Of a DNA stretch of 9,412 bases, positions 1 to 5,151 are shown piece after piece. The notes beneath the pieces were generated by a model. The model searched no databases, was not told the origin of the DNA, and worked only from the letters and a program-made list of their open reading frames with translations. The position numbers and the translations under genes were made by a program. The DNA lies in contig JAOUET010000061.1 of NCBI GenBank assembly GCA_029858605.1, positions 1 through 9,412 of the forward strand, in the 5' to 3' direction. The first letter of the stretch is position 1, and every line of letters starts with the position of its first letter. The stretch comes from Coriobacteriia bacterium (lineage in GTDB: Bacteria; Actinomycetota; Coriobacteriia; Anaerosomatales; JAENZW01).

Positions 1-19
1 CTCTTGTGATGCTATTCGT

Positions 20-72
20 CCCGACGCTCGCGTCGAGGATTGCCGAAGAGGTTAGCACCGCAGGTGATGCGG
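20..72. other. two weak hairpins beyond the end of the minus-strand cluster
   Basis: Bases 1-105 contain no gene I can recognise. Two short inverted repeats are visible: CGACG/CGTCG around a CTCG loop (22-35, extendable outward by about three pairs past a bulged A) and CCGCA/TGCGG around a 5-base loop (58-72). They lie just past the stop codon of the minus-strand gene ending at 106, so they could help end that transcript. Neither is followed by a T run on either strand, so they are not convincing intrinsic terminators. A plus-strand frame is open from the window edge to a stop at 53-55 and could be the tail of a gene, but 17 codons are too few to judge. Confidence 0.2.
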
Positions 73-105
73 GTCAATTATCACCGACCAGATGTGACCT
101 GTCCG

Positions 106-606
106 CTATCTCTTCGCGGCCCGCGCATCCCCGAGCCGTCTTGTCTCCTCTGCCACATCCGGCATCTCCCCCACCCCGAGCAGCGCAGACACGACGCGCA
201 CGCCACCGTGCAGTGCGCCCAGCGCGACCGCCTCGTCGTCGTACTCCAGCAAGACGTGGAACACCCCGCTGCCGTCCCGCGCAAAGTCCCACCGGGTACG
301 ACCCGCCAGCGTCCGCGGTGAGCCCGCCAACACCGCAAGCTCCAGCGCGACGTGCTCGAGAAGGTGGGGGACTTCTGTATCCGCAAGTTCGGCGGCGATC
401 CCGTGGGCGCTACCGCAGTCGCATCGGTGACGCACCAGACCAGGCAGAACGCGCAGGGCCTCTTCGGCAAGTCCGGGAACGGCGGATGTACGGAACCAGC
501 GTGGATCGGTCACGCGAACAGAGGCGTCGAGCTCACCGTCGAGCACCGTCACCCGCTCGATCACGACCGGGGCCGCGGCCCCGTCACTGGTCGACGCAGC
601 AGCCAC
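106..606 (-). CDS. stand-alone cyanophycin synthetase N-domain-like protein with HxxEH motif
   Basis: Predicted soluble protein of 166 aa with no signal peptide or membrane helix. Residues about 43-130 follow the pattern of the N-terminal domain of cyanophycin synthetase CphA1: PGL and VLPGL near 44-56, H60-x-C62, then HLLEHVALEL (81-90), LAG, GRTR (102-105) and GVFHVLLEYDDE (114-125). The ATP-grasp and Mur-ligase-like domains that make cyanophycin are absent, so it cannot be a synthetase. H81-x-x-E84-H85 is an inverted-zincin type motif. The CphA1 N-domain is reported to carry a cryptic metallopeptidase-like site that trims cyanophycin into primers, so a metal-dependent hydrolase role is plausible; the substrate is unknown. 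The GTG start at 606 lies inside the preceding gene (23-nt overlap) and has no clear ribosome site, which suggests translational coupling. A GTG at codon 15 is a less likely alternative start. Gene sure; family likely; activity inferred. Confidence 0.85.
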   Translation of the reverse strand: MAAASTSDGAAAPVVIERVTVLDGELDASVRVTDPRWFRTSAVPGLAEEALRVLPGLVRHRCDCGSAHGIAAELADTEVPHLLEHVALELAVLAGSPRTLAGRTRWDFARDGSGVFHVLLEYDDEAVALGALHGGVRVVSALLGVGEMPDVAEETRRLGDARAAKR

Positions 607-790
607 GCGCTGAACGCGACCCGAGCCAGTAGGCGACTGAGATCGCGGCCACTACTGCGATCGCTCCGACGATCACGGCCTTCGTCGCCTGCTCCTGGGC
701 GAGTCGGCGCACGTTCTCCTGGGCCAGATCGCGGACCTCTTCGGCATGGTGACGGATGTCAGCGACTGTAAGACGAGTGTCCGGCGTCAT
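584..790 (-). CDS. 68-aa single-helix membrane protein
   Basis: Small protein with a charged, probably amphipathic helix (residues about 8-36, rich in E, R, H and Q), one hydrophobic segment at about 37-57, and a short tail ending in CCVDQ. I know no specific family; it resembles small YqjD/DUF883-like membrane anchors in layout only. The frame is open further upstream to an ATG at 886, but that extension overlaps the preceding gene and is shadow-like. The ATG at 790 is preferred because it overlaps the upstream stop as ATGA and has GGAG 9 nt before it. The gene also overlaps the next one by 23 nt, so three proteins are made from an interlocked message. An adaptor or anchor for its soluble neighbour is an inference. 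The paired cysteines at the end could be a metal or disulfide site. Confidence 0.8.
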   Translation of the reverse strand: MTPDTRLTVADIRHHAEEVRDLAQENVRRLAQEQATKAVIVGAIAVVAAISVAYWLGSRSARGCCVDQ

Positions 791-1128
791 CGTTCCATGC
801 TCCTCATCTTCAGAGCGGTGAAGATCGCAGCCCCCAGTACCAGTGCGCCACCCACTGCGAACAGGGCTCCGGGCCAGGTGAGCCACTCAGAGAGCAGAAT
901 GAGTGCTCCCACGGCGATGAAGCCGATGCCGAGGACCGCTACGCTTGCTGCTGCCCATGCCCAGAACAGCGTGAAGCCGAGTTTCTGGAGCGGGAACACG
1001 ATCTTGTCGCGAACCGCCGCCTCTGCCTCCTGGCGGAGCCAGTCGACGATGGTCTGGAGCAGGTCCGCGATCGCTTCGATCACGCCACGCTCGTCGCGAG
1101 GCGTTTTGGCGTCGCCGCCCTCAGGCAT
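787..1128 (-). CDS. holin-like / YqjE-type two-helix membrane protein
   Basis: Protein of 113 aa. A polar N-terminus (1-14) is followed by a long amphipathic helix with many acidic and basic residues (about 15-47), then two hydrophobic segments at about 50-78 and 85-106 separated by a short SEWLTWPG turn, and a basic end (KMRSMER). This is the layout of the actinobacterial phage-holin-family / YqjE group (Phage_holin_3_6), which are chromosomal membrane proteins and not evidence of a prophage; no other phage gene is present. The ATG at 1128 is chosen over the longer open frame because GGAGGTG sits 5 nt upstream and the extra N-terminus looks like shadow sequence. The stop overlaps the next start (ATGA). 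Family assignment is by layout and composition only. Confidence 0.85.
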   Translation of the reverse strand: MPEGGDAKTPRDERGVIEAIADLLQTIVDWLRQEAEAAVRDKIVFPLQKLGFTLFWAWAAASVAVLGIGFIAVGALILLSEWLTWPGALFAVGGALVLGAAIFTALKMRSMER

Positions 1129-1133
1129 CCCTA

Positions 1134-1140
1134 CACCTCC
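1134..1140 (-). promoter_or_regulatory. ribosome binding site deciding the start at 1128
   Basis: GGAGGTG on the minus strand, 5 nt before the ATG at 1128. It is the strongest Shine-Dalgarno sequence in the left part of the window and rejects the 136-codon longer open frame starting at 1536, which runs through the end of the RlpA-like gene. Confidence 0.85.
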
Positions 1141-1216
1141 CGCAGGGTCTCGGCGACGAATCCGTCCGCTCGCCGCCGCTTTCGTTACGAAGATACCCCA
1201 AAAGGGAGAGGCGCCC

Positions 1217-1266
1217 GTCTCGTTGAGACCGACGCCCCGTAGTCGCAGCATACTGGCCGTGCCAGT
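1217..1266 (-). other. paired hairpins between the RlpA-like gene and the holin-like gene
   Basis: The 154-nt gap 1129-1282 holds two perfect small inverted repeats: ACTGGC/GCCAGT with a 3-base loop (1252-1266), starting 16 nt past the stop of the RlpA-like gene, and GTCTC/GAGAC with a 3-base loop (1217-1229), which can be extended by an outer GGCG/CGCC pairing. On the minus strand the second is followed several bases later by CCCTTTTGGGG. They may be a partial terminator or attenuate read-through into the three-gene cassette. There is no proper T tract, so a terminator is not claimed. I found no convincing promoter here for the downstream genes. Confidence 0.3.
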
Positions 1267-1282
1267 TCTCGACCCTTCGGCA

Positions 1283-1933
1283 CTACCTGCCAAGGATACG
1301 GTACTTGACCGTTCCGACACCCGAGAAACCGAGCGCCTTGGCCGTACCGGGCCCGAGATCGAACAGGCGACCCCCCACGTGCGGCCCGCGATCCATGACG
1401 ACCGCGGTGCAACTGCGCCCGCCGTAGGAGAACTGCACGCGCGTGCCGAAAGCGAGCGACCTGTGCGCCACGACCATGCTGTCGGGTCGCAGCGTCCCGC
1501 CGCCGGCCATCGTGTGACCGTAGAAGCCCGGCCCATACCAGGACACGGTGGCGCTCTTCCAGCCTGAGCCCGACGATGTCGCGCGACTCGAGCTGCTGCC
1601 CGACGACGCTCGCTTGCCGACGCTCGCCTGGCTTCTGGTCGGCTTGGCCCTCTTGGGCACCGGAACGTCTTTGCGCTTCGCCACCTTCAGAAGGGCAGCC
1701 GGTTTCTCGACGCTGTCGGCGCCCGGTATCTTGTCTTCTGCCGAAACAGGCCCGCCGACCGGTCCCGCCTTGAGGGCACCGATGCCGATCGTTCCTTGCG
1801 GTACGACGCTGGGTGAGGCCGAGGCGACTCTCGCGCCTCCGCCGAGGGCCGTGCCTGCGGCGGCAGTCACGACCATGACGGCAATCGTGACGACGCCGAG
1901 TAGTGCGGCACTCTTCATTCGTTCGAAACTCAA
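1283..1933 (-). CDS. secreted RlpA-like double-psi beta-barrel protein
   Basis: 216 aa from the proposed TTG start. A hydrophobic segment at about 9-30 and the VASA/S region near 36-40 make a signal peptide or membrane anchor. A low-complexity linker (about 45-127), rich in Pro, Lys and Ser with an SSGSSSS run, probably spans the cell wall. The C-terminal 128-216 is a double-psi beta-barrel: SWYGPGFYG (131-139), VVAHRSLAFGTRV (154-166), D181-RGP and GRLFDLG (188-194). It most resembles the actinobacterial SWYGPGFYG...TACGQTL subgroup. Canonical RlpA lytic transglycosylases carry TANGE at this place; here it reads TMAGGG, so the glutamate thought to matter for catalysis is absent, and wall binding is as likely as cleavage. 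The frame is open to an ATG at 1957, and an internal ATG lies at 1918, but only the TTG has a well-placed ribosome site. Confidence 0.88.
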   Translation of the reverse strand: MSFERMKSAALLGVVTIAVMVVTAAAGTALGGGARVASASPSVVPQGTIGIGALKAGPVGGPVSAEDKIPGADSVEKPAALLKVAKRKDVPVPKRAKPTRSQASVGKRASSGSSSSRATSSGSGWKSATVSWYGPGFYGHTMAGGGTLRPDSMVVAHRSLAFGTRVQFSYGGRSCTAVVMDRGPHVGGRLFDLGPGTAKALGFSGVGTVKYRILGR

Positions 1934-2255
1934 CTGTACCTCCGTGTCGGGGGACATTTCAGACGACAGACGTGAGGCACAAGAAGACCTAGGACTCAGT
2001 GGTGATGGTGCTGTAGGTCAGCTGCCTCGCACCCGGCGAAACGTACTGGCTTGGTCGCCGTCGTCTCGAGCCGCGAATAGCACGAGTATGCTGTTCGGCT
2101 CCGGACCTTGTCGCGTACTTGTCGGTCACTCGCGCCCTTGCGGACGAGGTTTGGCCGATCCGATCGGCTTTCACTTCACTCCCCGGATGCCGGTCCGTGC
2201 GGCCGCTCCGATCGTCTCCCGGCCGCGACATCCAAGGGTGCCTTCAAAACACCAA
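1934..2255 (-). promoter_or_regulatory. long 5' leader of the RlpA-like gene, unassigned
   Basis: If transcription starts near 2255, the RlpA-like mRNA has a leader of about 320 nt, part of a 435-nt gene-free stretch (1934-2368). On the minus strand it can form several hairpins, including GCCGAT/ATCGGC with a 3-base loop (2154-2168) and GGTGC/GCACC flanking GCAGCTGACC (about 2007-2033). A directly repeated CTTGTCG occurs at 2107 and 2118 on the plus strand. The c-di-AMP (ydaO/yuaA) riboswitch often precedes actinobacterial wall-hydrolase genes. Fragments such as GGGGAGTGAA and, further on, CCGAACAGC...CTCGTGC occur in the right order but miss much of the consensus, so I do not call it. An 80-codon open frame here (2231-1989) has no ribosome site and is arginine-rich. 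Confidence 0.35.
1939..1943 (-). promoter_or_regulatory. ribosome binding site favouring the TTG start at 1933
   Basis: GGAGG on the minus strand lies 5 nt before TTG at 1933, a standard spacing. It is inside the coding sequence if the ATG at 1957 were used, and 20 nt from the ATG at 1918, too far for good initiation. The TTG is therefore the best-supported start of the RlpA-like gene. Confidence 0.65.
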
Positions 2256-2260
2256 GGGCG
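2232..2260. repeat. direct repeat CCAAGGGyG, 20 bp apart
   Basis: CCAAGGGTG at 2232-2240 and CCAAGGGCG at 2252-2260 are 8 of 9 identical and spaced exactly 20 bp, about two helical turns. They straddle the predicted transcription start of the RlpA-like gene just downstream of its -10 box, a typical place for a repressor. No protein is identified. Confidence 0.35.
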
Positions 2261-2261
2261 G

Positions 2262-2270
2262 AGTATAGCA
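2262..2270 (-). promoter_or_regulatory. extended -10 promoter for the RlpA-like gene
   Basis: On the minus strand TGCTATACT forms an extended -10 element (TGn plus TATACT, 5 of 6 to TATAAT). The region 16-18 bp upstream has no good TTGACA-like -35. The predicted start is near 2255. A similar element (TGCTATCAT) precedes maf at 8889-8897. Confidence 0.5.
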
Positions 2271-2313
2271 GAATGCATGCCGAAGAGCACGCGCAGAAGC
2301 GGTCTGCGAGCAC

Positions 2314-2355
2314 GTTGCGAGCCTTCTAGCTGCGGTTATGTCGCAACACGAAGGC
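2314..2355. other. two interleaved inverted repeats after the UPF0182 gene
   Basis: GTTGCGA (2314-2320) is complementary to TCGCAAC (2341-2347), and GCCTTC (2321-2326) to GAAGGC (2350-2355). The arms interleave as A-B-A'-B', so in RNA they would form either alternative hairpins or a pseudoknot. The block begins 13 nt past the stop of the UPF0182 gene on the minus strand and may be its 3' end structure. It has no T tract. Confidence 0.35.
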
Positions 2356-2368
2356 CCATCGATGCGTG

Positions 2369-5107
2369 CTAGGGCGTCGGTGTGGCCTCCACGGACCCGT
2401 CGCCGGCAAGCTCGTCTAGCACGGCGCCCAACTCCTGGATCAAGCTGCCGTATGCGGCCCAGTCTCCCGCCTTCTGTGCCTCCAGCGCCTGACGATAGAG
2501 CTCCTGCGCCTGTTCGGCAGAGACTTCGGCCCCGTCGCTCGGCGGGGTCCCTGCATCCGTCGGAGCTTCTTCGCCGAACACGGCGAGGAGTGCCGCCTCC
2601 AAGTCCGGCGCCATCTCGACCTTGTCGGCGTACACGACGATCACGCGGGTCAACTCGGGAATCGCTGCCTGCTCGGCCTGCAGGTAGAGCGGTTGGATAT
2701 ACACGATCGACTCCTCGAGCGGAATCACGAGCATGTTGCCGAAGAGCACCTGACTACCACGCTGGCTCCACAAGGAGATCTGCGGCGAGATCACCTCGTC
2801 CTGATTCACTCGTGCACTCACCTGTTCGGGGCCGAGGATCACACGCTGCTTCGGGAAGCGGTAGACGACACGCTTGCCGTACTCGTTCGGATCCGACTTC
2901 GCGGCCATCCAGCCGATCATGTTGTCGCGGTTCCTCGGCGTGAACGGCATGATCATCTGGAAGTCCTCGGTCTGCTCACCTGGGAGCCGCATGAGAACGT
3001 AGAACGCGCTCATTGGAGACGGCCCGCGCTCGCCGGGAATCTCCCACGAGTCCTCCTTGTTGTAGAACACCCTCGGGTCGGTCATGTGATAGGTCCGGTA
3101 CACGCCCGCCTGAGTCATGAACAGACCTTCCGGATACCGGAAATGCTCGCGTACTTCTGTTGGCACCTCGGAGCCGTCGTGCACCAAATCGGGGAATATG
3201 CTCCTCCACGCCTGCAAGATGGGATCGGTCTCGTCCACAGCGTAGAACGTGGTCGTGCCGTCGTACGCATCCACGGTTACCTTCACCGAGTTGCGAACGT
3301 AGCTGATTCCTCCGGATGGCTCAGAGTACGGATATCTGTCCGACCACGTGTAGCCGTCGAGAACCCACATCACTCGACCGTTGACGACTATCGGGTAGGG
3401 ATCGGCATCGAGTTCCAGCCACGGAGCGAGCTTGCCCACTCGCGTCCGTATGTCACGATCGAAGAGCACGCGGCTTTCCCCATCGATGAGCGGGCTCAAG
3501 AGGATCTGAGATGATCCGAACCTCAAGGCAAACGCCATCCTGCCCAGAAGGTTGCTGACCTTCACGCCCGCCGCACCCTCGTATAGAGTCTCGGCGTTCT
3601 CTTGGTCCGCCTCGCCGACAGGGTAGTCGAACTCCGGCTGCTCGGTATTGACGATCACGTAGTCGACTGTCTCCTCGCCAAAGTAGATCGCCGGTTGATC
3701 GAGCTTGAGTTCGGGACTGTCGCCCAAGGGCGGTATGTCGCGCAGGACGAAGTCGGGGTATCCTCGGCGGTCCGACGCGTTCACGGGACTCATCACGACA
3801 CCGTAGCCGTGCGTGTATACGAGGTGCCGGTTGAGCCATGTCTGCGCAGTCTCCGCGAGGAGGTCGCCGTTCATCTCTCGCGCCGAGACGAGCACCTGCT
3901 GAAGCTCACCATCCAGCTTGTAGCGATCGACATCGACATCGTAGAAATCGTAGTAGGGCCTGATTACCTGCAGTTGCCGATAGGACTGCGGAACGATGTC
4001 CGGGTCCCACAGGCGGACGTTCTGCAGCGTGTCACGATTGGCAATCACATCATCGACGCTCAGCGTCTCGGCTGCCGGGAACTGTCGCGTCTCGACCTCG
4101 TCGAGAGCGAAACCGCGTCTGGTCGCCGAGATGTTGCGTTCGATATAGGGCGCCTCGGCGGCAATCTCGTTGGGCGCGACGCGAAACTGCTGCACGGCAG
4201 CCGGGTAGAGTGTTCCCACGATGAACGATGCGCCCACCCACACTCCAAGGGCGACGAGGGGCGGGCCCCAACCCTTCGCGCGGATGTTGTAGAGCAGGAT
4301 CGCTGCCGAGATCGCCGCGATCGCGATCAGAATCCTCAAGGCCGGCAGCTGTGCGTTTACGTCCGTGTATGACGCACCTGTCACTTGGCCACGAGGCGAG
4401 AAGTTCAACTCGTAGACGTCCAGGTAGTAGTCGAAAGCCTTCGACGCGACGATCAGGCCCAGGAGCACCGACAGATGCGCCTTCACGTGCGGTGCAAACC
4501 CCTTCAGGCGTGCCCACGGCTGGATGGAGCCGTCGAGAACGTGCACGACCGCCGTGATCACCGTCGCAAACACCAGCATGCCGAGAACCCAGTCGGCGAC
4601 TATGCGAAGCGCCGGAAGGGTGAAGACGTAGAATCCGATGTCTCGCCCGAACTGCGGGTCCGTCTCGCCGAAGGAGACTCCCGCCAGGGCAAGGCGCATC
4701 TCGGCCCAGTACGACGACATGCTCACGCCCGCCACGAACGCGACGAAGAGAGAAACGCCGAGCACGACCTTGTCGAGGACGCTCGAGAAGCGCGTGCGAA
4801 GAGTCACGACGATCTCGGCGATCTGCGGCGGGATGTTGCCGACCGAAGTCAGCACTGCTCGCGGAGCCATGCTGCGAGCGATTCGCATGTTCGAGTAGAG
4901 CAGCAGGAAGGCGACGACTGCGAACGCCAGTCCGACCACGATCCTGCTCGCAAGCATCGTCACGAACACGTCTCTCTGGCCGAGATCGATGAACCACATG
5001 TAGTCGGTAGCGAAACGCGCCAGCCAGCCGGCCAGCAGGAAGACGATGAACAGAGCGATGATCGCGATGATGGCTATACGCTGGGGTGCTCGATCCTGTG
5101 GTGTCAT
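2369..5107 (-). CDS. UPF0182 family large membrane protein (COG1615)
   Basis: 912 aa, the usual size for this family, whose function is unknown. The N-terminal third has seven hydrophobic segments (about 11-30, 52-72, 112-132, 164-190, 207-224, 256-273, 281-301). A large, presumably extracytoplasmic domain of about 530 residues follows, with typical family stretches such as RPYYDFYDVDVDRY, SWEIPGERGPSP, PFTPRNRDNMIGWMAA and VIPLEESIVYIQPLYL. After VFGEE (843-847), a Pro/Gly/Thr linker leads to a helical C-terminal segment with ALEAQKAGDWAAYGSLI (874-890), also usual for the family. The frame is open up to 5695, but that extension is arginine-rich and lies inside the HD-GYP gene. The ATG at 5107 has GGAGG 7 nt upstream and gives the family's normal N-terminus. 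It is the last gene of the operon, 44 nt after the HD-GYP stop, hinting that its role is tied to that signalling protein. Confidence 0.95.
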   Translation of the reverse strand: MTPQDRAPQRIAIIAIIALFIVFLLAGWLARFATDYMWFIDLGQRDVFVTMLASRIVVGLAFAVVAFLLLYSNMRIARSMAPRAVLTSVGNIPPQIAEIVVTLRTRFSSVLDKVVLGVSLFVAFVAGVSMSSYWAEMRLALAGVSFGETDPQFGRDIGFYVFTLPALRIVADWVLGMLVFATVITAVVHVLDGSIQPWARLKGFAPHVKAHLSVLLGLIVASKAFDYYLDVYELNFSPRGQVTGASYTDVNAQLPALRILIAIAAISAAILLYNIRAKGWGPPLVALGVWVGASFIVGTLYPAAVQQFRVAPNEIAAEAPYIERNISATRRGFALDEVETRQFPAAETLSVDDVIANRDTLQNVRLWDPDIVPQSYRQLQVIRPYYDFYDVDVDRYKLDGELQQVLVSAREMNGDLLAETAQTWLNRHLVYTHGYGVVMSPVNASDRRGYPDFVLRDIPPLGDSPELKLDQPAIYFGEETVDYVIVNTEQPEFDYPVGEADQENAETLYEGAAGVKVSNLLGRMAFALRFGSSQILLSPLIDGESRVLFDRDIRTRVGKLAPWLELDADPYPIVVNGRVMWVLDGYTWSDRYPYSEPSGGISYVRNSVKVTVDAYDGTTTFYAVDETDPILQAWRSIFPDLVHDGSEVPTEVREHFRYPEGLFMTQAGVYRTYHMTDPRVFYNKEDSWEIPGERGPSPMSAFYVLMRLPGEQTEDFQMIMPFTPRNRDNMIGWMAAKSDPNEYGKRVVYRFPKQRVILGPEQVSARVNQDEVISPQISLWSQRGSQVLFGNMLVIPLEESIVYIQPLYLQAEQAAIPELTRVIVVYADKVEMAPDLEAALLAVFGEEAPTDAGTPPSDGAEVSAEQAQELYRQALEAQKAGDWAAYGSLIQELGAVLDELAGDGSVEATPTP

Positions 5108-5114
5108 TCGGTGG

Positions 5115-5119
5115 CCTCC
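5115..5119 (-). promoter_or_regulatory. ribosome binding site deciding the UPF0182 start
   Basis: GGAGG on the minus strand, 7 nt before the ATG at 5107, in the 44-nt gap after the HD-GYP gene. It supports the 912-aa protein over the 1108-codon open frame. Confidence 0.8.
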
Positions 5120-5151
5120 GTGTGCGATCGCTACGGTTCCCTCGGGCGCAC

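Noticed and set aside
787..1128. Prophage remnant suggested by a holin-like gene
   Set aside because: The family is common as a chromosomal YqjE-type membrane protein, and no endolysin, structural, integrase or attachment-site sequence is nearby.
1193..1198. GGGTAT on the minus strand as a stress-sigma (SigB-type) -10 box for the three-gene cassette
   Set aside because: No GTTT-like -35 at 14-18 bp upstream; a single hexamer is not enough.
1129..1536. N-terminal extension of the holin-like gene to 249 codons
   Set aside because: Runs through the end of the RlpA-like gene; GGAGGTG before 1128 fixes the shorter start.
1954..2033. Plus-strand GGTCAGCTGCCTCG as the 3' core of a c-di-AMP riboswitch
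   Set aside because: Resembles part of the consensus, but the other conserved blocks are missing and no plus-strand gene follows.
1989..2231. 80-codon minus-strand open frame in the leader of the RlpA-like gene
   Set aside because: No ribosome site, arginine/serine-rich composition like shadow frames, no recognisable motif; lies inside a probable untranslated leader.
5124..5131. GCGATCGC (HIP1-type palindrome) in the HD-GYP/UPF0182 gap
   Set aside because: I noted it only at this place; it is easily produced by chance in GC-rich DNA and overlaps no clear regulatory position.
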